Under the pieces are notes generated by a model, which was given only the letters and a program-made list of their open reading frames with translations, made no database searches and was not told the DNA's origin. Below, piece after piece: positions 33,801 to 44,062 of a stretch of DNA of 64,000 nucleotides. Position 1 is the stretch's first letter; every line of letters begins with the position of its first letter. The stretch is from positions 57,411,900 to 57,475,899 of the forward strand of contig OZ020268.1 of assembly GCA_963971225.1 (NCBI GenBank). The letters run 5' to 3'. A program made the position numbers and the translations under genes. This stretch comes from Melieria omissa (Eukaryota; Arthropoda; Insecta; Diptera; Ulidiidae).

Positions 33801-36518
33801 CAAAAATTACCAAAAAACTCTTCCGCATACCCTCAACCTCATGTCCGCCATTTCATTATAAACCATTTTGCATGGAGAAAAAAATCCAAGAAAATACTAT
33901 TTCCGCCTGTTTCTCAGCGCATTTGCGACCCTTTCGCAATCGATCAGCTACCATATACCGGCAGGCAAACCTAAGTAATTATTGCGCTCGATATTCACTC
34001 GAATTGGGAGCGCATCAGCTGCACATCTTCCGCGGAGCCGCTGCGCCGCCGGACAACTGCACTTGTCCTAATTACTTTTGCAATTATGTGCAGCGTAAAA
34101 ATGTTGCACTAAAACAACAACAACAACACACAGCATAGCAAAGCAGACAATGCAGCTGGGAGAAAAAAGGTGCCACCATTGCGACAACAGCCGCTTCAAA
34201 GTGATTTTCCCATCATTAGGGCGAGCGACGCATGCAAATTGCGGCAAGAAACAACGCGCGCGGAGTAAGTAGAACTGCAAATTAATCAAATAAAAGCAAA
34301 CTTTTTGCACAACCCTTTGCGTATTATTAGCGTTTTTCGCTGCACCAATGTAAATCTGATCGAAATCATTTGCCACCATTTTTTTTGTTGCTGGTGTTTA
34401 TTTGTTTTTTACTGCCGTTTGCTGTTGCGTTCATCACTTTGTTGTTGTTATAGTTTTGTTTTCTTAACGAAAAGGTTTCAATGGCCGGCGGCGTATACAC
34501 CTACAGTGGGGCGTAGAGTTTCAAACCGCTGAGCCAACAACTCGGAGTGCAAGAAACTGTAATTTCATAATAAAGGCCCACTGTAGTGCAATTCTCAGCG
34601 ACTTCGAGTGTATTGAGTCGTCAGAGTTGTCATCAGAAAGCGTTGAACGAGCGCAAAAAAATTGTTAATTACCACATTGGCTGCGTACTGAAGAAATCGA
34701 ATACGTTAATTTAGGGCGGAAATGCCCGAGAGCAGTTAGTGGCTACCGTTTTAATTACTTAATTGCCTTGGAAGCGCTGCTTGTGCAGTGCCAGCCAACC
34801 AACGTTGCGTATTGAGGCGACTGCGATGTGGTTGAGAGTCCAAGCAGTCGTAATGCGTTGTCAGTTGATGAGATGTTGGGTTAAACTGGGGTTTTTTCCT
34901 ATTGGTCGAAATCAATGGTGCACTATTTTACTTTTAAACCCTTTGGCCAGTTGGTGGTTATATGACAGGAAGCAACTTTGAGCCATCTTTGGTTTCAGAT
35001 GTTCATGTTTTTTTGTATTAGGAATAGTTTGGTTACAAATATTCATTTTTTTCTTAGTCTTTAGAACAGTTTAAAGTCATAAGAAGATTTTGAAATAAAT
35101 TGAATGTTACTGTAAGTAATGAGGACTTATAGAAAGACTTGACTTATAGACGAATAGTTCCTTTTACTATAATTGTTCGATTCTATATTCATTATTCTCA
35201 ATCATTTGCCTAAAAGTATTCAACAACTGCCTTTGTAAGACATTTGAATAACAATTGAAACATGAAATTATTATCTTAATGCTTATTAATAACTCAACTT
35301 TGAAAGATTGCTTCCATTTTCACACAAAAGCAAAGGAAAAATTCCAGTTAAAGTCGAGTCTCGTAATGGGGGAACTAAGCTGCATTTTCCTGTGACGTAT
35401 GCTGTAGCAATCGAATACGCATAACAACAACAACAAAAAATAACGCTTTTGTCATTGCAGCATATTTAGCAGTTGTTATCGCCGATCAAACCGCACGCGA
35501 CCTTCATAAAATTTGATAGCAATTTTCGAATTATTTCCACCTCCTTCCAAATCCTTCGCTCAGCGCTCACTGGCGCCTTATCACTGCAAGCAAATCGCGT
35601 AGCACACAAATTTGAGCTCTTCAACGGGATTAAGACGACAACAAATCGCACGGATCGTATTTTGATTTGTGCGGCATGCAACAAAAAAGGGGCGGCGACG
35701 GCAGCAAATCGTGGTGTGTGGCGACGTGTGGCAGAGTGGCCAAATATTTTGACGCAACTTCATGAACAACAAACAGCCAACAAACGACATTGCCAACATT
35801 ATAACGTATTTACGCACCACTCGCCGCCCCACCACACCGCGCGCCTTAGTGGCAATGCCAATTCACACCCTCGAACATGTGGCAGGCATCGGCGCTATTG
35901 CTGCATTTATCGGCAGTCGATTGGTCGCCCTCAGCCGTGGCCATTGCACGCGCTGCACAATGATAAATGAGTCTCATAATGCCGCAAACAGTGGAGTGGA
36001 ACAACGCTAAGCCGACAAATCGGTTTCGATTGATTAAAGTGCACAACTAATGTGCGCCGCCTATGACCAACTTCCAGTCCGCGTCCACCAACGCGTTGTA
36101 CTTTTCTATATTTTTCCATTGATGAAAATCTGAAAATTTTTTTTTTCTCTGCATATCGCACCATCTCCCTGCGCCGAAAGCGTGTAAAATTTATGTAACC
36201 AGAGAAATTTTTTGAGGCGCGCTCGTTGCCTTATCAGCGACGATGTGGTGGTGGATTTGCACCAACGGCAGCTTACAGCTTCACGTGCACTTGGCGCACA
36301 AAAAAAAGGCGTGAAATTTGTTAAGTAACCAAAATCCCGAACAACACACCGGCCGCATCAACAACGCACTGCGTCACCTTGCCGGCACGTGAGAAAGGAT
36401 TTGCGGCGAACGCACGCAGACGCCGCGATTTGCTTACATTATTCCCTGCGGGCTGCTGGTATTTAAGCGCCAAATCGTCTCGGATACTCGGCGCATTCTT
36501 GGCGATTTAGTGTGGATT
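33801..36518. other. Non-coding stretch; GC-rich 35.45-36.5 kb may be regulatory
   Basis: The first 1.6 kb has no distinguishing feature apart from CAACAA runs near 34120. 35450-36520 is richer in G+C. It ends in 'tatttaag' at 36460-36467, a TATA-like word in a GC context, about 55 bp before a Tc1 insertion. A promoter here is possible, but no downstream exon is recognisable. Confidence 0.4.
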
Positions 36519-36728
36519 TACAATCTGTCCAGTAGAAGCGTGATCGTCGTAACTTGGAAACTATTTGTCCGATTCGTTTCAAACAAACTGCATTTTATAA
36601 GTTTATAATATTTATTGTACGCAATATTTTTAATAACAGGTATAGTCGCCGCCATTCGCTATTATGGCCTCAAACCACCGACCCATACTTTGCGCTAAGA
36701 TCTGGGCAAGTTGCCGAGGCAATCGACT

Positions 36729-38553
36729 TCAAATCAGCCGAATTTGCCTCGATAACTGTTTTGCTGTCCATATAGTTTTTCCTCTGAGTTTCTGCTTTAC
36801 AATTGCCCACACATATTCTATCGGGTTGGCATCAGGCGACTGTGAGGGCCAATCTAACACTTCTACCCCATTTTGCTGTTTCCACTCAGCACACATTCGG
36901 CTGCGATGTTTGTGGTCGTTGTCTTCTTGTATAATCCAAGAGAGTCCTCTTCTCCCGAACATCTTCGCAGCTGATAGTAATAAAGCTTTTTCATAAAATT
37001 TGTTCATCAAAACCACGTTCAAGTTGGTGGTAATAACGAAAAGTCGCCCAAATCCTTTTTCTGAGAAGCAGCCCCAAACATGGATCTTTACTGGGTCTTT
37101 AACGGTTCGTTGGAAAAATCGGTTGATGGCAGCACACCAAGATCGATTTATGCTACTATTTGCCAGAAATTAGGATTTATCCGTGAATATTACGTTATTC
37201 CAATTCCGATCTGAATTGGTATAAGTCCATGCAAGCCGTTTTTGAACGTGTGAACGGTATTTAACGTCGTTAGTTCTTAACCCTTTGAAGCATACATTTT
37301 TCAGATAACTTTTTTTCAATGAAAATAGTCGCCCTGGGGGTTTTCGGTGTCGCTGATCACGAATATGTAATTAAATTTTTGAAATTCAGCAATCCAATAT
37401 GGCGGATCCAATATGGCCGACAACATTAGTAAAACTTATTCATATCAATATGGAAATTTGTATATGGGGGTTTTCGGGGTCGCTGATTACGAATTTGATA
37501 TCTGCATCGTCATCAGCGACCCCAAAAATCCCCTTACACCAATTTTCATACAGATATAAATAAGTGTAACTAATTCAGTCCGCCATATTGGATCCGCCAT
37601 TTTGAATTTCGAAAATCTGATTACGAATTTTTAATCAGCGACATTTAAAACCTAATAATAGTAATTATCATGATAATCCGTTGAAAACTTTTCCATATAA
37701 TGAATTTTCTTTGCAAAAAGTGACTATTTTTACTATTTGTTTATTTTTGTTTTTTTTGTTTTATTTCCCATTTATTTATACAACTGTCGTTGACATCAAG
37801 TATTTGGTTAAACATTTAGGTAGGAAGATCAATAAAACATCACAATAAGGCCAGTGCCTAGAGCGATACAGTCAGGATTGGAATTTACAATTGTTTCTTA
37901 ATATTTAGGTAACCGATTTTTAGTTTAGGGACAATAGGTCACATGGTCGATTCCTTTTTAGCCGTCGTCTTGTCTGGTTTTCGCGTTGCAAGAGTGAGTT
38001 GATTTCTGTGTTCTTGTGTTTTTTAAGTACGTCAAAATGCCTTGTTGTTACTTTTTCACCTCGTCATCAACTGTTGATATTTTTAGCATTTCATGAATGT
38101 CGGCGTTTGTAGTGTAACGGCGTTTGTTTATTGATATTGACAAATTGATGAACAACATTCGATAAAAAAGTAAAAATTTTGAACCATGAACATGTAAATA
38201 CAGTACATTTCAATGTAGAATCATAAAAGTCGAGTCACAAGAACTTGAAAACTGAAAAAAATGGTAGTATTCTAGGTGGTATATACGTCTTACCACCGTG
38301 CTGCAAAGGGTTAAACGTCCTCAAATCGTCTCTTTTGATATTTGAACATCACTTTTCTCTAAACCTGCTTTAGCTTTACGTGGCTTCGTCGCAACAAATC
38401 AATGATTTTCGTGTCGTGTTTTGGGGAGGTCTTTTTTTCAAAACCCCGCCCAGCCACATCGCCGAAATTGTTTGCTTCCATATATCGATTTGTCCACTTC
38501 GTTACGAATGCCTTCGACTTCTTCATATATTTTGCTGCAGCTAAACGTGACAT
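36729..38553 (-). pseudogene. Tc1-type DD34E transposase, broken and interrupted
   Basis: The N-terminal part (38359-38553) is a paired-like helix-turn-helix: AAAKYMKKSKAFVTKWTNRY, then GRGFEKKTSPKHD. The C-terminal part (36729-37022 and its upstream extension) has VIFTDKS with the first catalytic Asp, VWGCFSEKGFG, QEDNDHKHRS with the second Asp, and LDWPSQSPDANPIEYVW with the Glu. I count 34 residues between the second Asp and the Glu, hence DD34E. A stop follows VIFTDKS, and a 1 kb element is inserted between the two parts, so it is not functional. Confidence 0.88.
37281..38310. mobile_element. piggyBac-type non-autonomous element, 1030 bp, nested in the Tc1 transposase
   Basis: The left end is CCCTTTGAAGCATAC; the right end, reversed, is CCCTTTGCAGCACGG. 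TTAA lies exactly at both flanks (37277-37280 and 38311-38314), and CCC...GGG ends in TTAA are diagnostic of the piggyBac group. Inside, 37325-37650 holds repeated direct and inverted copies of 'gggggttttcggggtcgctg' and 'tccgccatattggatccgcc'. No transposase frame. The insertion splits the Tc1 transposase, so it is the younger of the two. Confidence 0.85.
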
Positions 38554-38792
38554 TTACGGCCCTCTAGGGTGTAGACAAAGGAATACGGCTTCAAGTCGCT
38601 TCTCTCACGCGGAGCTCATCTTGTTAAAACACCCTGTAGTTTGTAATTGTTTCACAAGACTGAAAATTTTTCCAGTGCGTATTACAAAAATGATGAGGCT
38701 ACTTAGTTGCATTCAAATTTTTTTGATAACGGTACTCTAAGTGAAAATTTGATCGATCACGCTTCTACTGGGCAGACTGTATAATGCTGGCA

Positions 38793-39185
38793 GCCGGCCT
38801 CGATAGTCAAGCGGGTAGCGCGCTGGCTTCTCATACCAAAGGCTCCAGGTTCGATTCCTGGCTCGAGCTGGTAAAACACTCATCTACTTCTATAGCTATC
38901 CAAATGAAGGGAATGAGAATTACAAGAATCGCACAAGTGCGCTCTTGGCAGGCAATGGCAAAACCTCCAAGTGTGAACGAAAAACTGCCAATCGCCGTTT
39001 GGATTCGGCGTTAAACTTCCCCTCCCCTCCCCCTTTCCCCATCCGCTTGAAATGTGTGCTGTAACATATGTTGGCAAAACAGTGTTGCATACACAGTTCA
39101 AAAACGGGTGAAATATGTGGTATCACAATGGGCCTTTCAGGCATCCGAGTGTGTCTCTTATAGAGGAAGCCACCGCAACTTAACC
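38793..39185 (+). mobile_element. tRNA-derived SINE (family A), full-length copy, 393 bp
   Basis: The tRNA-like head includes box A around 'gatagtcaagcgggtagcgc' and box B 'ggttcgattcc'. The family body continues with 'gaatgagaattacaagaatc', 'ggattcggcgttaaac', 'ccccatccgcttgaaatgtg' and 'cagtgttgcatacac', and it ends 'gaagccaccgcaacttaacc'. The perfect 13 bp target duplication TATAATGCTGGCA lies at 38780-38792 and 39186-39198. The left duplication begins with the very TA that borders the Tc1 element. Confidence 0.92.
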
Positions 39186-39451
39186 TATAATGCTGGCAAA
39201 AATATGCTTTGCCATTGTGTCGATGGGAAATAAATATTAACGTGCAAGGAAGTGAAATATGTAAAGCAAACAAAATGTGTGTGTGTATTAAGCAAAGATT
39301 GAAAAATAGTTTGAGATATATAATAGTGTCTTAAATTGGGCCCAGAGATGTCCAACCAACAAAAAACTAGAACAAAAATTAATAGCAAAGAGAAAGAAAT
39401 TCTCAGCCAATAAAAAACAAAGGCTTTTCCAGATCCTTTAGACTGTCATTT

Positions 39452-40022
39452 CAGTGTTGCCAGATGGCTAAAATTAGTTTCTCCTAAATCTTAAAAAAAT
39501 ACTGCAATTTCCTCCCAAAAGTTAAAATAATCTCCTAAAATTGTTTAAAATATTATTAAAGGAACTAAACTTCTCTTAAAAAATAAAAATATATGCATAT
39601 AATTTTTTTTTGCAGTCTTTTTTATTCATCTTCAGCTCCCCAACAAAAGAACTTAACAAAAACAAAGCATATTACATATGAATTAATAAAAAGAGTAATT
39701 TTTGACTGGATTTCATTGTGACAGCAATAAATGGGAACGAGATAGAACGAGCTAAAATTTTGTAAGCTTAAAAATGTTTAACACAATAGGGTGCTTTGAC
39801 TATTAAAATAGCTGCCAAAATATGTTTTGTTGTCAGTGTTCCCAATATATCATACTTCGTTATGCAAAAATCTCCCAAAAATCCATCAAGGATCCAACAA
39901 ATCAACTAACATAAATATGAATCTGCTAAACTTTCTCCTAAATAATTCTTCCTTCTAAAAATTCTAGTAAAGGTCAAAAATCTCCTAAATTTAGGAGTAA
40001 ATCTACTAATCTGGCAACACTG
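39452..40022. mobile_element. hAT-type MITE, 571 bp
   Basis: Both ends read CAGTGTTGCCAGAT inward. The 8 bp flanks TGTCATTT (39444-39451) and CGTCATTT (40023-40030) are a target duplication with one mismatch. Subterminal regions contain many 'ctcctaaa' / 'tttaggag' words in both orientations, which is usual for transposase-binding repeats in hAT elements. No coding frame. Confidence 0.85.
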
Positions 40023-40030
40023 CGTCATTT

Positions 40031-41318
40031 CAGTTCCAATTGTATCTACGATCCTTTAACCACTTCTCTAACATCCGCCCACTCTATCGTTTGCCTAATT
40101 CCAGTTCCTCCGTTCGTTTAATCATTTCTTCTGCTGTTAGCTTTAATTTATTTTATCTCCAACAATTTTTATAGTTTTCCTACTCCATTCGATTTGTTGA
40201 TCTTCGCGCATGCGAATTGCAAATTGCCTCCAGTGATTAAACATTCACATTTTCATACTTACAAAAAAATAAAACATTTCATACTCAACAAAAACGTTTT
40301 AAAATCTACAAATCGTTTTCGCCACAACATCGCAGTCCCAAATCTTCAACGAAAGTTTCAATTTCTGCATTCCACTTCACACCTTTTGTGTGCGATCGTT
40401 TAATTCCCACTCTGCGCTTTTGTTAAACATTTACATAAACTCTGCCTTTTAATAAACTGCAAATTAAAACGAAAAAACATAAACCCAAACATTGTTCAAT
40501 AAATCATTTTTAAGTTCATTTTCGCGCCGCGCTAACACGAAACCAGCAATAAAAGTCGCGCGATATCTTTTGCACATCATGCGTTCTAATTAATTTAGCA
40601 AAACAAGACAACATTACGCGGCAAGAAAGCAAACGGCAAACACGAAAAGTGCTCACAAAAAAAGGGTGAAATGAAATTTATTTCTATTTATTAAAAAAAA
40701 CAAAAAAATCGCCTTGCCAATAGCAAAGAGAGCGAAACAGAGAGAGATGGCACACAATATGCCAATTAATATTTGAACAATGTTCCTGCGGCCACAATTA
40801 AGTCAGTACCCCCATTCGCACACACAAACACATACACACACACATACATACAAACACCAACTCACTCGCAGATGGCCCCAGAGTCGAACCTGTAGCGGGC
40901 AACGTCGTGTTGCGCTCGCTTATTGAGATCTCAAGATTTGAAGTGGCTGTGCCGCTGCCGCGCGTGAAACGAAACGAAAGCAGCGCAGCGGGGCGCACAA
41001 GGTGTGAAAACCCTGCTGGGTTTAATGCAGTTAATAAGAAGCACGCGGCTCAGCCATTCGCCGGCACTGGCCACATTGGACGCGTTTGCTTCGTCTGGGC
41101 CGCGGCCTAATGCAGCATGACCGATGATGTACGAGTGTAATTGTCTGCAGGGCAACAGGCAAAATGAATTAAAATAAAGGAGATTCATTGTTAGTGCGCC
41201 GCAGCGATTCGAGCAGCCCGTAACTGAAAATTAACCGAACAAATAACGCGCTGCCACGAACCGAAACCGAACGAGGCAGAACAGAGCGCAGAGCGGTAGA
41301 AAGCACTTGACAGCATCC
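40031..41318 (+). promoter_or_regulatory. Flank and probable promoter region of the exon at 41378
   Basis: 40031-40730 is A+T-rich without features. From 40730 the DNA changes to GAGAG-rich ('gagagcgaaacagagagaga') and then GC-rich sequence to 41320, as often seen upstream of fly genes. A CA microsatellite-like tract lies at 40815-40850. No coding frame is supported here. Confidence 0.4.
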
Positions 41319-41324
41319 TCAGTT
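41319..41324 (+). promoter_or_regulatory. Candidate initiator element
   Basis: TCAGTT matches the fly Inr consensus TCAGTY, with the A (+1) at 41321. It is 57 nt upstream of the candidate start codon at 41378. No TATA box precedes it. Confidence 0.35.
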
Positions 41325-41377
41325 TCTAAGTTTGCAAGTTTCACACAGACACTTTTCGTCTGATCCAATCAGTGCCA

Positions 41378-41498
41378 ATGGTCCAATTTGCCATGCGATC
41401 TGCAGTTCAAGAATCCACTCGATCGTCGGCTGGTGTCACGCTAATCGCATTGTTCCTTCAGATCTTTGTTCTCGATCGAGCATCGAGGAACTCGATCG
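41378..41498 (+). CDS. Candidate first coding exon with signal peptide or anchor (orphan)
   Basis: From ATG 41378 the frame gives 40 residues, MVQFAMRSAVQE then about ten polar residues, then the hydrophobic stretch AGVTLIALFLQIFVL, ending ASRNSI at a donor, ctcgatcg|gtaggc. A short basic and polar start followed by 15 hydrophobic residues is what a signal peptide or signal anchor looks like. The context 'gtgccaATG', the Inr at 41319 and the GC shift upstream support a gene start. I do not recognise the protein and cannot place exon 2; the following intron would be long and may run out of the window. It could be a chance frame. Confidence 0.4.
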
Positions 41499-41929
41499 GT
41501 AGGCTTATTTAATTGTTTATAAGTTTATTTGGACATTGCATTCGCCGTCTATTTGATAATTTGTCCTTTGGATCTTTAGTTTATTTTCCCAGTGCTGCAC
41601 CTTTCTTTTCCTTAAATCTTGTTGAGCTTATTCAATCTATTTGATCGCTGGTCTATTTCCATCTTCGTCGCCTCTATCATTGATTTATTTGATTACACCT
41701 TCAATTTGTTGTTCGTCTCGCTGTTTATCTCCTTATTAATTTATGCTAAGGTAGGCCTAAAGATAGTCTAGACTCTAGAGTGGTCGGCAAAGCTTACTCA
41801 ATTGAGCAGTACGCTCAGCACACGCATTCTTACGCTCTCTCAATCAATCGTTATTCAGGTATAATTTTATGCAGTGAAGAGAAATTATACTGCGCTCACT
41901 AACACCATCCCATTGTCAATTTTACCGAC

Positions 41930-42640
41930 CACTGGTCTAGACTAAAGACAGTCTCGTTTTATCATAGATCCAGTCAATAGTTCTGTTCATTCCTTCGACC
42001 ATTGACCTATGTGATCAGACTAGACTAAAGACGGCCTCGTTTTATCATAGATTCAGTCAATATTTCTGTTCATTCCTTCCGTCATTGAGCTATGTGATCA
42101 GACTAGAATACAGATAGTCTAATTTCATCATAGATCCAGTCAATAGTTCTTCTGTTCATTCATTCTATTGTTGATCTATGTGATCAGACTAGACTCAAGA
42201 TAGTCTATTTTTTTCATAAATCCATTTATTCTACTCCTCCATTTGGTTGATCGGCTCTTTATTTCTTCACTAGTTTATGCTAAGGTGGATCTAAAGATAG
42301 TTTAGTCTAAGATAGTCTAGACAGTCTATTTTATCATAGATCCAGTCAATAGTTCTTCTGTTCATTCATTCTTTCGTTAATCTGTTTGATCACACCTCCA
42401 TTTCGTTAATCGTCTGGCTGTTTGCCTCTCCATTAGTTTATCCAAAGCAATGCTTAAAAATAGTCTCATTTTATCAAAGATTCAATCAATAGTTCTTTTG
42501 TTCATTCCTTCTATCAGTGATCTATTTCATCACTCCTCCATTTGATTGATCGTGCTGCTATATGTCTCTGCATTAGTCTGTGCTAAGGTAGGCCTAAAGA
42601 TAGTCTAGAATAATCTATAGTTTGTATGTACAATTGATCA
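41930..42640 (+). repeat. Tandem array of about 85 bp diverged units
   Basis: 'tatgtgatcagactaga' occurs at about 42009, 42092 and 42178. Each is followed by 'tttatcatagatccagtcaa', 'tagttctgttcattcc' and 'ttgatctatgtgatca'; more diverged copies continue to about 42640. It would be intronic if the 41378 exon is real. Confidence 0.7.
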
Positions 42641-44062
42641 TTCTTTCGCTGTCCCTTTCCAATTACCAATTACCACTCATCCTTTGAATGGCCCATTTTT
42701 GTGGTTATTCTTTTCAATTATTCATTACACAAATTTGATTTTAGTCTATTAAATTATTCCTACATTCGATCAATGATCTGTTTGATTGTCCATCTGGGTG
42801 ATCATCTCTCCCAATGCCCATCTTCATGTTTCTTTAATCATAATTTATTCATCTACTTGATAATTGGCCCATTTGATCGTTTCTCTATTGAAACTTTTCC
42901 TCATTTATGATCCATTCTTGTTTTCAGTTCCATATTACCTTATTAGCTACAAGTTAGGTCCAAGAAACGATCCCTCAAGTTCCTTAAGTTGCTCCAATTA
43001 ATCGTGAGTCCATCTATTCCTACTTTTTGCTCTTCATACTCAACGTTTATTTGTGTTTCCCCAATATTGTTCATTCGTTCAATCTTGCCTTATAAACTGC
43101 TAGGAACAATCGAATAGATTCCTTGAACATTACCAATTGATCTTTGGTCCATCCAATACATCCATTTCGTTTCTTCTACTTTCATCTCGATGTTCACTTG
43201 TCAATACCAAAGTTTGTTCATAAAAGTTCGTTCATCAAGAGATCCCTTGAACATCTCCAATTGATATCTCTATGTTCACTTGTTTATACCAAAGTTTGTT
43301 AATGCATTCCATTGTCCATCCATGTAATTGCCCTACCCGCTGTCTGTTGCAATGATCATTTGTGCATCCAAACGCCTAACGTCAAACTGTCCGCCTGGCT
43401 CTTGAACGCTTCAGCCACTCAACCATCCACTCGTTTGAACATCCGTCTATCATCCATCCAACCATTCCATCCATCGTTTCATCCGTCCGCCTGTCCCACC
43501 GTCCATTGTCAACGATTCGGTGCCTGCTGCTTGCAGGTGAACCAGTTGCGGTTCCAGGAAACTTCTGCAGGCGCCTTCAGCATCAAATTCAATTTTTCAT
43601 TATGATTAATTACTTTGTTGTGCGAACGTCAGACACATTCACACTTGTTGTTGTCGGATTTTAATTTCAAATTCAATAAGTTTTCGCTGTACCCACAAGC
43701 AATACGACCACAGAATATCTACTAACAGTCTGGATTCAGATAACTCAATTTGTTATTAAGTATTTCCTTCGAAATGACGAGCGGTTAGGTGCAAAGAAAT
43801 TAAAAAGCAATTATTTAGGAAAATTAGTTGCAAGGTTAGCTGCTTAGGCGGCAGCTGGATGAGCAGCGCTGAATGCGAAGGGCTGCAATAGAGTCGACAA
43901 GGTTGGACGGTCGGTCTTAGGCTCGTTTTCAGCTTGTAGATTCGCTGCTGTTCAACCTTTTTATGGATTCCATAAATACCTCAGACGGCTGTAGGATGTC
44001 GCACATGCTGCCGCCAGCTTTGCCGCCGCAGCGCCAATGAGTTAATTTTTCCATTAGTTAAC
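42641..44062. other. Non-coding stretch with CATC-rich tract
   Basis: 42640-43300 repeats words such as 'gttcattcgttcaatc' and 'ccaattgat', probably decayed duplications. 43380-43510 is (CATC)-rich. A weak exon-like segment follows an acceptor at 43536, but I could not support it. Confidence 0.45.

Larger units (their letters stand above)
36521..38779 (-). mobile_element. Tc1-type (DD34E) transposon carrying a nested element, 2259 bp
   Basis: The terminal inverted repeats of 26 bp match with two differences; the shared core is CCAGTAGAAGCGTGATCG (36529-36546 and, reversed, 38754-38771). TA target duplications lie at 36519-36520 and 38780-38781. The minus strand encodes a decayed Tc1-like transposase. 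Without the nested piggyBac-type insertion the element would be about 1.2 kb, a little short of a standard 1.3-1.7 kb Tc1. Confidence 0.9.

Noticed and set aside
43536..43605. Possible second exon after an acceptor 'gcttgcag', joining the 41378 exon in frame
   Set aside because: The joined frame runs about 45 residues to a stop without any motif or matching donor; pyrimidine-rich DNA here is common because of the CATC repeats.
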